This document shows positions 10,770 through 21,751 of a stretch of 64,000 bases of DNA, in pieces. Positions within the stretch are counted from its first letter, which is position 1. The number at the start of each line of letters is the position of its first letter. This DNA is from Lumbricus terrestris (taxonomy: Eukaryota > Annelida > Clitellata > Crassiclitellata > Lumbricidae): NCBI GenBank assembly GCA_949752735.1, contig OX457043.1, positions 37,694,605-37,758,604 of the forward strand, written 5' to 3'. The notes below the pieces were generated by a model that searched no databases, was not told the DNA's origin, and saw only the letters and a program-made list of their open reading frames with translations. A program made the position numbers and the translations under genes.

Positions 10770-13335
10770 CTTTTAATGTCTTCAACAAACAACAACAGTA
10801 ACAGAAAGTACAAAAACTAGGGAAGTAGTGGCTAGTGTTATATCTTCTCAGGAACCAGATCAGCTAAAGTGCCTCGAAAGGCCACCGAGTTGAAGCGCTG
10901 AACGGTTATAGAGAGACGTTGCAGCAAAAAACAGGTCTCTCTCAGTTCGCCAGAAGACAAAGATAGGATGCGGCCTAAATCTGACAAAAAGTTAAGACCA
11001 TCAGAACAAATTGGACCTAAGGTCTCAAGGGCTAGGGGGACAAAGAAGTGTGTGTTTAGTAAATCGGCGTATTTTGTATTTTTCCTAACCGCTGCAATCT
11101 CGGCTGCAGCCCCCGCCGTCGTTGCCGTGGCCTGGAGATATGAAGGAGCAAGGGTGTCGATTACAGTTGCATCCCACACAAGATGGCGACCCGCACGCCA
11201 TGGAATCATGGTCAGACCGGCTGGTCTTCTGCCATCCGTGCGTAGTAGTCCTGGCGGTTCCTTTATGGATGGGATCCCTGCTTTTGAAAGGGAGCGGTGT
11301 ATGATGTCATTGATGGTGCTATGGCGAGCAATTCGACCGAAGCCGAGAGAGCAGGACAGGCCGTGGTTGCCTCTGGCGTCAATTTGGGCTCCGCAGGCGC
11401 AAGTGTGGGGTTCACATATTGCTGCTCCAAGTCGCAATCCGACGGCCACTCGTACGTCCTCGTTGTCCAGTCGTAGTCCGCATGCAGTTATCGGTAACGC
11501 ATGGAGCCAGTCGCTAGCGTGGGGTGATGAGACTGCTTTTAGTCGCGCGATGTTATATGCATCCATTGTGTTTTCAAGCAGTGACTTCGCTGTTTTCACC
11601 AACAATGGTTTGTCCCAAGATGCTTGCTGATTTGTTGGCATGATTCCTGCTTCATCAAATTCCGACTTGGAGCGCCACTCGGACGACATGGCTTGAAAGT
11701 GTATGTCCGGTTCGAGAATGAGAGAGCCCAAAATGAGAGTCTGGAGAGGGAGAGTGCTTGCAGCTGAAGCCAGGAAGGCTGGAAGCGCCAGCGAAGACAC
11801 TCTCCGTACACCCATCTTTATTGGCAAAGAGGCTTGTGCCCACTGAATGTCGTTTAAGGAAATATTCAGGATTTTTTCTAATCCTTTTCGTAGTGTTGTG
11901 TCATAAGTCTCCAACTCGGGGTGTTTGTCGCTCGGATGGCATCGGAGGGTATAAATCATTTTAGGCGCACCCAGCGAACTTCTCAAAATCAGAAGTGCGT
12001 CCTGTCTGGCTATGAGCGTTAATTTGTTCAGGCTCTCCTCAAGTTCTTTGGTTCTGCTTTCTAGACATTGCTGCAGCGCTTTCCCCGATGAGAGTGGGGC
12101 GCCGAGTAGCTGGGCTTCTTCCACATCAGTTAGTTTGAACTCTCTCAACGAGTCGTATCCTGTGTTGCTGTTGTTACGTGCTATTACCTCACATTTGGAA
12201 CGATTAAGTGTCAGGCCCATAGTGGAGCACGTTCTCTCTATGAAGTCAACATCGGCTGCGACCGTTCCCGCCCTTCCGCCTAGGGTGAGATCGTCGAGGT
12301 ATCCGAATGACAGGGGTGAGACCAACTGAAGAAGCATAGGTTGTAGGGGTAGGCAGAAAAGTAAAGGTCCCAGCGGATCGCCCTGCTGAGGCCCCACCCG
12401 AGATTGAACCGTGTAGCCGCCGAATTTTAGTGTTGATTCTTCTGGGTAGGATTGGAAACAGTATGGAGCCAGATCGGGTAAGATCTCGATCACTGAAGCC
12501 AGCATACAGTCTCGGTAGAGGCTGTTGAAGGCATTTGATAAATCGAGTTTCACAACGATGTTGTCGTCATCCATGTTTGTAATAAATCTACGGGTTGCAT
12601 GAACCGCTGCCTCGCACCCGCCTGAAACTCCAACACCCAGTTGTTTCGGCGATAGATAGATAAGCTGCTGCTTGGTCGCTCGCATATTTGTTGGCACATT
12701 TAGAGGTCAGTCTGCGCCAATAGTAGCCGATAGCTATTGGTCGTAGGCCGCCCGTTTTTTTCTGAAGAGCAAAAAGGGTTTCACCAAACAGAATTGGACG
12801 CATCTCTGCCGGACATTTTCCTGCTAAAAGAACGATGACCAGACCCGTGATGGCGGACAATAGCTCCGGTCCAGTATCCTTTGTGTTGATCATTTCAAGG
12901 ACGTGTTGTGGCTTTAGGCCATCGGGACCGCCCGATGATCCCGGAGGGAAGTTCCGTATTTGGTCACGGACCATCGCTTCAGATGCCTGATGGGCCTCGG
13001 TCGAAGAAAGAGGAGCAGGCATCGGGGGTCGATCAGAGGGGGGTGATGGGTGTTTTGAACGAAGCTCCTCAAGCGTTAGTTCGTTGATTGGAGCTGGAGC
13101 ATCTCCCGAGCACAAAATTCGTGTCGCTGCCCTGATGCTGCCCTCTTCAATCTTGGCCGCTACCGCCGCGGCCATCTTATGTTCGATGTTGGGCGAAGTC
13201 TTTGAACGATAAATGTCTGAATTGTTTTGATCAAAAATATCCGGAAGCTTCTCTGGTAGCAAATGATGAAAATCCGTTATCCGTCTTCTGATGGTAGACG
13301 TCAAATTGTGTCGTTTTCCACCACGATTGGGCTGT
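10770..13335 (-). mobile_element. RLE-type LINE copy R1 (RT + zinc knuckle + RLE)
   Basis: Two overlapping frames (13304-12588 and 12697-10838) join through a frameshift near 12690. In order they show an N-terminal conserved region (PAGSSGGPDGLK type), RT blocks GVGVSGGCEAAVHATRRF, VVKLDLSNAFNSLYRD and GPQQGDPLGPLLFCLPL, the catalytic FGYLDD, then a C/H zinc motif (CEPHTCACG, HGLSC) and a C-terminal restriction-like endonuclease region ending in AVAFRGTL. The zinc motif plus PD...D region is the layout of R2/R4/Dong-type LINEs. In this copy the PD is PA (RRPAGLTMIPW), so the nuclease should be dead. It is 5' truncated at about 13335. Confidence 0.8.
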
Positions 13336-13420
13336 AACGTTAATCCGTCTTATAAGCTTATTTTAGCAGGTATTGAAAATGTACTGCATTTAAATAGCCA
13401 GTTCAAAGAGAAACCAATTC

Positions 13421-13487
<67 letters not shown>
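13421..13487. repeat. (TGA)n microsatellite, SINE tail
   Basis: About 22 TGA units immediately at the 3' end of the minus-strand SINE that follows. Read on that strand it is a (TCA)n tail. Confidence 0.9.
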
Positions 13488-13755
13488 GTGCTCTGCCCGA
13501 AGGCAGGTTCATTGGCTTTTACGCCTCTGGAAATGAGATGAGTGAGGTGGTTTCCCGTTGCCTTCCCCACAGACAATGATGGGTAAGCAACTTGCCCAAG
13601 GTCGCTCCGCAGGAGCTTGCGCCCCTGCGTCCCACACGTGCTAGCCCGAGATATCTAAATCTCTGAATGTTAACTCCCAGCTCGGGGCTTGAACCGCAGT
13701 CCGTTGCAACCAACAGACGAATGCAGCTGTCGCTTACCGGTGTAGCTAACTAGGC
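13488..13755 (-). repeat. tRNA-derived SINE, family 3
   Basis: On the minus strand a tRNA-like head (TAGTTAGCTACACCGGTAAGC, then GGTTCAAGCCCC) leads to a body with CTTGGGCAAGTTGC. It ends in a small hairpin, GAACCTGCCTTCGGGCAGAGCAC, and a trinucleotide tail. The final 23-bp segment matches the 3' end of the RTE-like LINE at 34600-34640, which suggests mobilisation by that LINE. Confidence 0.7.
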
Positions 13756-13991
13756 CAATTCTTTAAAAATGTATAATATAATTGAAAACTGTTAAATAAA
13801 CAATACAATTACGCAGTGTTCCTATTTACTTATTGGCGTTGATTATCTACTAGATTTATTTAATTCTTATCTTCACTTGAGTGTAGAATTCTTTCCAGTT
13901 CATCGTCTGCCAATTCTGTAAAACTGTCGTAGTTCGATTCTCGTATTCTGACAACCAAGTGTCTTTCGAAGTAGATGAGGAATTATATACA

Positions 13992-14038
13992 CCAATTATT
14001 ATTATTATTATTATTATTACTACTACTACTACTACTAC

Positions 14039-14101
<63 letters not shown>

Positions 14102-14110
14102 TGTTATTAT
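13992..14110. repeat. (ATT)n tail of RLE LINE copy R2
   Basis: About 120 bp of ATT with a short ACT block. On the minus strand it is the (TAA)n tail that directly follows the end of copy R2. The hydrophobic repeat frames over it are artefacts. Confidence 0.9.
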
Positions 14111-14930
14111 TATACTGCAGCAAAAGATCCCGCGAAGGCCACCGCGTTAAAGCGCTGAATGGTCACCGAAAGTCTTTGGTATAAAAATGTCGTTTCTCTC
14201 AATTCGTCTGTCGCCTTCGTCAAGTGACGACCCAAATATGTAATCAATTCGATTCCTCTTAAGTTGACAGGGCCTAGAGTTTCAATGGCCAGTGGAACGA
14301 AGTCATGTGTGACTGAAAGTGACTGGTATTTTTGAGTTTTCCGGTTGTCTGCAATTTCTGCTGCCGCTCCAGCTGTGACAGCCGTTGCCTGCAAATACGA
14401 CGGCGCTAGAGTGTCAACCACAGTTACGTCCCATACGAGGCTCCGGCCCGCTTTCCACGGTATAAGTGTCGTACCGTCAGGTCTTCTGCCATCTGAGCGC
14501 AGCATGTCCCGTGGCTCCTTAATCGCTGGAAATTCGGCTTTAATCAGGCTGCGATGGATCAAATCGTTGATCGCTGCGTGTCGGGCCACGCGACCAAATC
14601 CCAAAGTACATGAAAGGCCGTGCGTGCCTCTAGCAGTGACCAGCGAGCCACACGCGCAATCGTGTGGTTGGCAAATGTTGGCTCCCAGACGAAGGCCAAC
14701 CGCCACTCTGATGGCCTCATCATTGAGTCTGAGTCCGCAGGAAGTGATTGGAAGACAATGTAGCCAGTCGCTAGCGTGTTGAAAGGACACGGCTTTCAGG
14801 CGCGCCTGTTCGCTCGGCTCTGTGGTGGAGAGGAGCAGTTCCGATAGCTCTTTATTCAGAATCAGGATGTCCATTTCGCTTGCACATTCGACGGAAATAC
14901 CTCCGTCAGTGACAATAAAAAAATAATAAT
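14111..14930 (-). mobile_element. RLE-type LINE copy R2, 3' part
   Basis: The open frame 14964-14110 contains the zinc motif (CQPHDCACG, HGLSC), the nuclease motif RRPDGTTLIPW with D fourteen residues after PD (LVWDVTVVDT), and the conserved C-terminal LSVTIQRFNAVAF. It lacks the RT domain (5' truncated). It is nearly identical to copy R6 (30598-31340), implying recent activity. A/T-rich AATAATAATAAAA at 14915-14935 marks its upstream edge. Confidence 0.8.
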
Positions 14931-15274
14931 AAAAATGACGTAACGCAGCTAGTCGGTCGCTCAATTTGCCTTTCCGAGCGTTTTGCCATTTTTGGAGGGA
15001 GCGTGTTATCGTCAGTTCAGGATTTTTACACCTTTATTTTACTCTTGACGCCTGGACATGGATTATATATGTTTTTTTTGGCGATGAGATCGGACTTTCG
15101 AAGAATTGTAAGTCAAAAATTTCGTTTTGTTACCTGGCGAATGGAAAAATCTTAATTTTCGAAACCGATCAATCAGTTATAACGCCCAATGACGTCACAA
15201 TGCGCGTTGCGTAGCAACGCACGTTATAAGCGATCTTATTGACATCTAAACTGTCGTTTGAATTCAATAATCAT

Positions 15275-15406
15275 TATGGCGCATAATGAGGACTCTTTAT
15301 CCTGCAAATCTTCACAAAAGACCGGAGGGATTTGCAGCGTTTGTCATGTATCCAGACTACTCCATATCAAGGACGGTCATGTTCATCTTCATGGCCCCCG
15401 GACGAA
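15275..15406 (+). mobile_element. RLE-type LINE copy R3, 5' exon-like half with zinc finger
   Basis: An ATG at 15275 opens a frame of about 44 codons with C-x2-C (GICSVCHVSRLLH) and H-x-H-G (HVHLHGPRTK). The frame stops being LINE-like exactly at 15406, where Polinton A begins, and resumes at 22947 after the right terminus. A similar finger lies at the 5' end of copy R7. The start is chosen because it precedes the finger and no upstream in-frame match is seen. 14940-15274 is the likely 5' UTR. Confidence 0.7.
15401..15406 (+). repeat. Polinton A target duplication, left
   Basis: GACGAA directly before the left terminus, repeated directly after the right terminus at 22947-22952. Six base pairs is the Polinton/Maverick value. 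Confidence 0.9.
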
Positions 15407-15718
15407 AGTAGTGTAGGACCGAGAGAGCCAAAACCTACCCCTACCCCATATGCAATTGAGAGCCACAAAACTAAAGCAATTGAGAGCCACAAAACAAAAG
15501 CGATTGAGAGTGACAGAACCGAGAGTCTTAAAACTAAGGCGAATGAGAGTCACAAAACTAAAGCGATTGAGAGCCACAGAACTAAAGCGATTGAGAGAGC
15601 TGGGCCCTCGGGGCGTATGACTCATCATAATTAGATGACATCAGCATGCTTAGTCAGCACATTTTGCTTGTACTGCGGCTTAGCCAGCCCTCCATGATTC
15701 GTCAGCATATTAGCTTAC
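15407..15718 (+). repeat. Polinton A left terminal inverted repeat
   Basis: Starts AGTAGTGTAGGACCGAG and contains about seven imperfect 24-bp repeats (GAGAGCCACAAAACTAAAGC type, 15459-15598). Its inverted partner is 22629-22946. The Ser/Lys-rich frame over it (15332-15634) is a by-product of the repeats, not a gene. Confidence 0.9.
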
Positions 15719-15726
15719 ACTACAGC

Positions 15727-15895
15727 AGCCGTATTCCCCACCCCTCCACGCTGCAGCAAAAGCTTACGTCAGCCTAATGATATCACCTCTTCAGTATTCA
15801 TAGACCAGCCAACAGCAACAGCCATATCCCCCACCCCTCCACGCTGCAGCAAAAGCTTACGTCAGCCTGATGATATCACCTCGTCGGGCGGTTGG
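15727..15895 (+). repeat. Direct repeat pair inside Polinton A
   Basis: A unit of about 65 bp with CCCCACCCCTCCACGCTGCA and AGCTTACGTCAGCCT occurs at about 15732 and again at about 15829. TTACGTCAGC-type words recur to 15945. It is subterminal and may be a regulatory or replication-protein binding region (inference). Confidence 0.6.
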
Positions 15896-16452
15896 TGTAC
15901 ATGCTGATGTAAGACTCCTCTGCGCAGCGCGCGCTTACGTCAGCACAGCAATAGTAACAGAACAGAGGATGGCACTTATGATATCATCTGAACATTTGGC
16001 ATGCCCGTTTATAGCAGACCCTCTGTATAGGCTATGCTGACATCAGCTCCATCATACTAAAAGCGTAGGGGAGGTGGTTGATGATATCATGCAGGATGGT
16101 TACAACAGGCTATAAAAAGACGTCCAACGCAATAGCATTTCAAAGACGTTTTGAGAAGACCAGACGATTCAGAATTTCAGCCGACACGCAGCAACTTCTA
16201 CAGTCTTCAGAATTCATCCGACTTGTGCGTTTGCAGCTCACATGGATTCGAGTTAGTATACTACATTTTATTATTTATTTTCTAAGATTATTTGATGTAT
16301 TTTAATTATTTCTCCATCTTTAATAGTTCTATTTATATTTTACATCTTTAAGCGATCATGCGAACTCTCTATAAGCAAGAGAGCGTAGAATATTAGATGC
16401 CCGCTTTAAAAGATATTACAAATTTCTTATATTTATTTCTTTAGTTTATAAA

Positions 16453-16519
16453 CTTCGATCGGAAATCGCGCACCTCAAAGAGGCTCAAGCGAGAATTATT
16501 GCCAGAATACAAGAACTGA
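16453..16519 (+). CDS. Possible coiled-coil exon upstream of PolB
   Basis: The segment is bounded by a TTCTTTAG acceptor and a GTATGT donor. It translates as KLRSEIAHLKEAQARIIARI, a heptad-like helix. The phase does not join directly to the exon at 17210, so an exon between them may be missed or this one may belong to another transcript. Confidence 0.35.
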
Positions 16520-16722
16520 GTATGTATTTCGTATAATATTTTTCCTTTTTAATTTATTTATATCAGCATCATTCCGCATTTATTCCGTAAACTTCAACAT
16601 TAACGAACGCTTCTTACATAAAAACTAATTCTTCTTTCAAAATACGATCTACTAAGAACTTATTTTATTTTAAATCTTTATAGCGGCTCTTATAATTATA
16701 TTACAGAAAGGCTGTGTGAATA

Positions 16723-16930
16723 TAATGGAACAGCCCAACAACTCACTGTGACGCGAACACGTTAGGGGCGTTACATAGATTATCGTACCATATGATAAAC
16801 CATATAGCACATTTCTTTAAAAGATAATGGAACAGCCCAACAACTCACTGTGAGCGAACACCATAGGGGTGTTACATGAATTATCGTTCCATATAGTTAT
16901 CATATGCTAAACCATATAGTGCATTTCTTT
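16723..16930 (+). repeat. Two-copy 103-bp tandem repeat
   Basis: The unit starting GGAACAGCCCAACAACTCAC at 16723 recurs at 16829 with the same downstream GTTACAT...ATTATCGT and ACCATATAG words. It lies in a probable intron of Polinton A. Confidence 0.7.
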
Positions 16931-17209
16931 ACCATATGATAAACCATATTGCAATTTATTAGCGAAAGACGCCAACATCATCGTGATATATTAGGCTTTA
17001 TACATACTACACATATTGCAGCACCATATAGGGCATTGCTTTACCATATGACAATGTGGTATAATGCGAATTGACGTATTCTTATGAGCTTGCATTGCTT
17101 AACGCAGCTTGCTATGTTAATACATATTTTATTGAGGCGACAACTTTAAAAGCATACTGTGCTTAGCCTTTTAAAACTTTAATGTAATGAATAATTTTCT
17201 CTCTTACAG

Positions 17210-19569
17210 GACTTGTACAGGTTAATGATGCAGATCCGAACATAGAGCAGCCAACAGCAACAAATTCGGTTTCAACAAGTAAGTGTATAGCAAACTTGAT
17301 TCATCCCCATACAACACATTTTGCGCATGTGAACTTTTACACATTACAACTTCTTGTTATTTTTTTTGCTGCCTCACACCTCTATCATCTAATTTTTAAA
17401 AATTACTTTTAATATTACAGTGTCGACTTTGGATGTGGAAGATTCCGACTTGATGAGATCTGCAGAGGAGGCTGAGCTAGCCGAGATGTGGGGTCCCATG
17501 AGCGACCAGGAACTATTGGGATACGTGCTTCAAATAGAGGCGGCCGAAGCAAAGAAGAAAGAAGCAAGAAAACTGGAGCGAGGAAAAATGCCAGGTATTG
17601 ATGTCACGCATTTATACGTATTTTTAAGCACCCTATTTTTAAATGCTGCGACTTTTAATTGCAACAATTTTAAATAGTGAATGAACCGCATCAATAAATG
17701 AAACTTTTGTCGTTTCTTTATTTTTAGCGAAAAGACGAGCTGCATCGTCCGACGAAAGTGCAAAGCTTAAGGAAAAGAAATTCAGTAAGTGAATTTTAAA
17801 TTATCTCATACTCAGCAAACCTTTCAAATTAATTTTGTATTATTTTTTAAAATTATAACAACTTGTTAGTAATATTAAAACTTTTTCTTTCTTTTAATTC
17901 TTGCAGAGGCTGGTGGTTCAGGTATTATCACATTCAAGGAATCGGCGGGTGAAGGAACATCAACCAGCAATCAGGACTTGCCATCATGTGAGTTACTCTC
18001 TTCATTTTCAGCATTTACAAAAATTCATCTTTAGATAACTTAATATTTGTGTTACCTACAGATGCGATGTATTCTATGTTGTTAGGATTCTACTCTCTAA
18101 GCTGTACACTTATTTCTTTAGGGCGATGCGACTCTTGTAAATCTTACAAGACGACCAACTTGGTGAACGGGCTTTGTGAAACGTGTCTGCAGCACAAAGA
18201 GTGTGTGCAGTGCAAATGTCGGAGAGCTTCGCGATTCTTCAGATCTGGACAGGAGATCTGTGTCACCTGCCAGAAGAAAGCCCGCAACCCAGGCATGCGC
18301 ACATCCGTTCAGAATGCGTTTATCGATGTGGTGTTGCCCATCTCTGAAACGTCAGACGTGCATGGCATGCTAGAGGGAGAAAGATCTCGCATCACCAACA
18401 CTCTCGAGGACACCTTGAGAGACGAAGGGTGAGTTTGTGTTTCTTACTCATGCAATTTGGACTTAGAAAATTTTGCGACTTTATTTCTTGGACTTAGAAA
18501 ATTTTGCGTCTGTAATTTGGACTTAGAAAATTTTGCGACTTTATTTCTTGGACTTAGAAAATTTTGCGCCTGTAATTTGGACTTAGAAAATTTTGTCTCT
18601 TTATTTCTTCGACTTAGAAAATTTTACATCTTTATTTCTTGGACTTAGAAAATTTTTCAATCTAAAATGTTGGACTTAGAAGAATTTTTGCAACTGTATT
18701 TCTTCTTCCTATCATTTATACAGTCATCATGATATATATGATTTACATATCATAAACAGAAAATTAACGAAATTGCAAATTCTTTCTTTAGGCCAGTGAA
18801 ATGGTATGTGGCAATAGATGTGGAGTTTCAAAGAGAGTCCTCAGAAGGCGAAAGTAGGACGGTCGCATACTTCAAATCAACGCCGGCAACACTTCTACAC
18901 CCGGTCCAAATACAAGATCAAATACAAGAAGCAGTGCAAAGAATCGACGAACTGGTAGATACTTTCACAACGCAAAATTCGGGTTGGATAGTGAGCAGCG
19001 TTATCGATTTTAAGATATGCAATGCAGTGTACGATCCTATAGGGGCATCCAGCTACATACCCACACCACAATACATCGCTAGGAAACGTGCTACGTTAAA
19101 TATTCAGAATGACGACGAGCAATGTTTCCTTTACAGTGTATTATCTGTTGCGCACTACAAATCAAGCAATCCTCATCGTGTATATCACTATAAGTCATAT
19201 CTCACTGAACTTCATACCAAAGGCATAAACTTTCCAATGACGGTTGACCAGGTTCCACTCTTTGAATCCATGAATCCTGACTACTCAATCAACATAATAT
19301 ATTCAAATCCTGACGACAAAACCTTTACGCCCCTATATGCCAGTGCTCACAGGGATAGAAAACACATTGTAAATCTTCTTCTGCTTGATGATGGCGATAA
19401 ATATCACTACATTACCATACGAAATCTTTCTGCTCTGTTATCATCTCGAAATTCTCACAATGGCCGATCTTTTCCTTGCCCATACTGCCTGCATTGCTTC
19501 GCCACTGCTGCCGGGAAACGCGCACACATGCCCGAATGTGACAAGCACGGACTTCAGTCCGTGCGATAA
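17210..19569 (+). pseudogene. polB: Polinton A PolB gene, spliced 5' part (6 exons)
   Basis: Six exons can be read: 17210-17278, 17421-17594, 17728-17784, 17907-17987, 18122-18428 and 18792-19569. All introns have GT/AG ends, and the reading frame stays open across every junction (phases 1,1,1,1,2). The product starts with an acidic helical stretch (RSAEEAELAEMW), a basic KRR motif and a Cys-rich zinc module (CDSCK, CETC, CVQCKC, CVTCQ). Then comes the Polinton PolB N-terminal region with CFLYSVLSVAHYK and the finger CPYCLHCFATAAGKRAH. The frame is lost at TAA 19567-19569 by a frameshift. The role would be replication of the element; the zinc module may bind DNA (inference). Confidence 0.8.
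18459..18690 (+). repeat. 30-32-bp tandem repeat in PolB intron
   Basis: Seven to eight units of GGACTTAGAAAATTTTGCGACT followed by TTATTTCTT or GTAATTT fill the last PolB intron. The leucine-rich frame over it is a repeat artefact. Confidence 0.9.
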
Positions 19570-19617
19570 TCGACGCCTGAAAATTCAAATCTCTCATTCA
19601 CAAACACATAACACGAA

Positions 19618-21453
19618 ATGCCTGTGCCTTACGTAATATATTCGAAGTTTGAAAGCTATCTCTCGCCAAACGACACTGCAGCTGCCGGCGGCGCCGCCAC
19701 CAAAATTCTTGATACTCACACACCCAGCGGCTTCTGCTGCTTGATGGTGTCGTCTTTTCCACATTTGAACGACAACAAACCATACACGTATTCTGGGCCT
19801 GATGTAATGCCCCATTTCTTTACGCATATAAAATCCGAACAGGCACGCATTAACAAAATTTTATCTACCAACACACCAATGAAATAACTGACCCAGCAGC
19901 AGCGGATAGCTTTTGAATCTTGCACTGTCTGTCCTTCTTGCTCTTCCGCTTTTCTGGAACCAACAAAGTTCGACACCACTGTCATATGACTGGTAACTTT
20001 GTTTCTGCTCTTTGCTCTCCTTGCAATCTAAAAATGAAATTTCGTAAGCCCACCAAATCAAAGAAAGGCGAAAGTTCAAACTACCTTCTTCCTGTCATCT
20101 TTCATAACCTTAAAGGATACGACTCTCATCTTATTCTCAAAAACATGACAAAGGAGTTTGCAGAGCACGAAATAAATGTCATTGCAACCAACATGGGAAA
20201 ATATCTCTCGTTTGAAGTCAATAATATTCGCTTTTTGGATTCCCTCCAATTTCTAAACTGCGGTTTGGACGTGTTGTTCAAAAATTTATCGAAAGAGGAC
20301 GATTCGAAATTCAATCATTTGCGACGAATTTTTCCGACCGAATACAAATTACTTTTGCGTAAGGGGGTGTTTCCCTATGAATACATGAAATCGGCCTGCA
20401 GAATGGTCGAAAGGACTCTGCCTCCCAAAGGCCGCTTCTTCAACAATATTGCAGTACGCAAAGTCCATTTCGCAGAAAATTTCGAATAAAATCGGTAGCG
20501 GGTTCACAAAATTGGTGCCCAATCTCATGGCAAAGACCCGGTACGTCGTTCATTACCGAAATCTACAATTCTATCTTAAAATGGGCTTGCGTTTGACCAA
20601 AATTCATAAAATTCTCGAGTTTCGCCAAAGTCGATGGTTGAAGCCATATATCGACTTTAACACTTCCAAACGGCAGGTTGCAAAATCTTCCTTTGAAAAA
20701 GACCTCTTTAAATTAATGAATAACTCGATTTATGGTAAGAAAAAAAATAATAGGAAGCACCTTGCCGTGAAAATTGTCACCAACACGAAACGATCCAAAC
20801 GGTTCGTGCCCCGTCCAAATTTTGAGTCCTACAATATAATAAATGAAAATTTGACCGTGATAAAATTAACAAATTCTAACGTCTTGCTCAACAAGCCCCT
20901 TTACGCCGGCATGTGCATTTTGAATATATCAAAATTGAAAATGTACGAGTTTCATTACAAATATATAATCCCCATTTATGGATCTGCTTGCAAACTCCTT
21001 TTTACAGACACTGTCAGTCTTTGCTATCACATCTTCACACCCGACATATACACAGACATGCAACTTCACATAGATGAATATGACACATCAGACTATCCCT
21101 GTGAGCACTTTTTGCATAGCCGCTCCAACGCAAAAGTAATTGGAAAGTTCAAGGACGAATGCAATGGGGAGGCTGTGATTGAATTTTGCGGGCTTCGCTC
21201 GAAGATGTATAGTTTGTTGCTGGCGGGCGAGAAGGAAAAGAAGACTGCTAAAGGGATCAAAAGGGGATTTGTAAAGAAATGCATCAGACATTCAGATTAT
21301 CGTGCATGTATTTTTGAGGAAAAAACAACCTCTTCTCAGTTCTGTGTTATCCAAAGTAAGAAGCATGAGCTGCATACAGTGGAATTGCGAAAGTCGGCTC
21401 TCTCCCCTTACGACGACAAACGCTATCTTTTAAATTCGTCTGATTCGTGTTGA
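19618..21453 (+). pseudogene. polB: Polinton A PolB, decayed exonuclease and polymerase part
   Basis: The match continues in three frames. 19618-19887 has VPYVIYSKFESYL (exonuclease I type). 19920-20489 has VRHHCHMTGNF and FHNLKGYDSHLIL. 20449-21453 has GSGFTKLVPNLMAKTRYVVHYRNL, FKLMNNSIYGK and the C-terminal region. The central palm (fingers and first catalytic block) is missing between about 20440 and 20500. The last catalytic motif reads FTDTVSLCY, with V where the second Asp is required. The gene is therefore dead by deletion, frameshift and active-site loss. Confidence 0.85.
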
Positions 21454-21620
21454 TATCGCTTTATACAAAGACAATTGAGTAGAAATATGATTTGTGTTAC
21501 TATGTCTTAATTTGAAGATTATATAGTTTGATTTGTAGTGTGCTTAAAAGAGTAGTTGCAGGAAAGAGACACTTGTATAGATACTGTTTGTATAAATGAT
21601 TGTAGAAATTTTGTTGAAGG

Positions 21621-21654
<34 letters not shown>

Positions 21655-21751
21655 TTTAAAATGATCCTTGTGTTTGTTGTTCATTTCACTAGCATACAAA
21701 TAAAAGACATGTTCGAGATGATACAACTTCTTTATTCAGAAATGCTTAGAT

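Noticed and set aside
10968..11630. 220-aa plus-strand frame
   Set aside because: Antisense shadow of the RLE LINE C-terminal region; same effect at 14345-14782, 30817-31254 and 28896-29249.
13959..14184. Poly-Ile/poly-Leu frames over ATT tracts (also 28298-28679, 29467-29709, 31294-31494)
   Set aside because: Pure translation of trinucleotide tails.
15332..15634. Ser/Lys/Glu-rich 100-aa frame, repeated at 22719-23012
   Set aside because: It is the Polinton terminal repeat with 24-bp units; identical in both arms, so not a gene pair.
18457..18648. Leucine/phenylalanine-rich small protein
   Set aside because: Translation of an intronic 30-32-bp tandem repeat.
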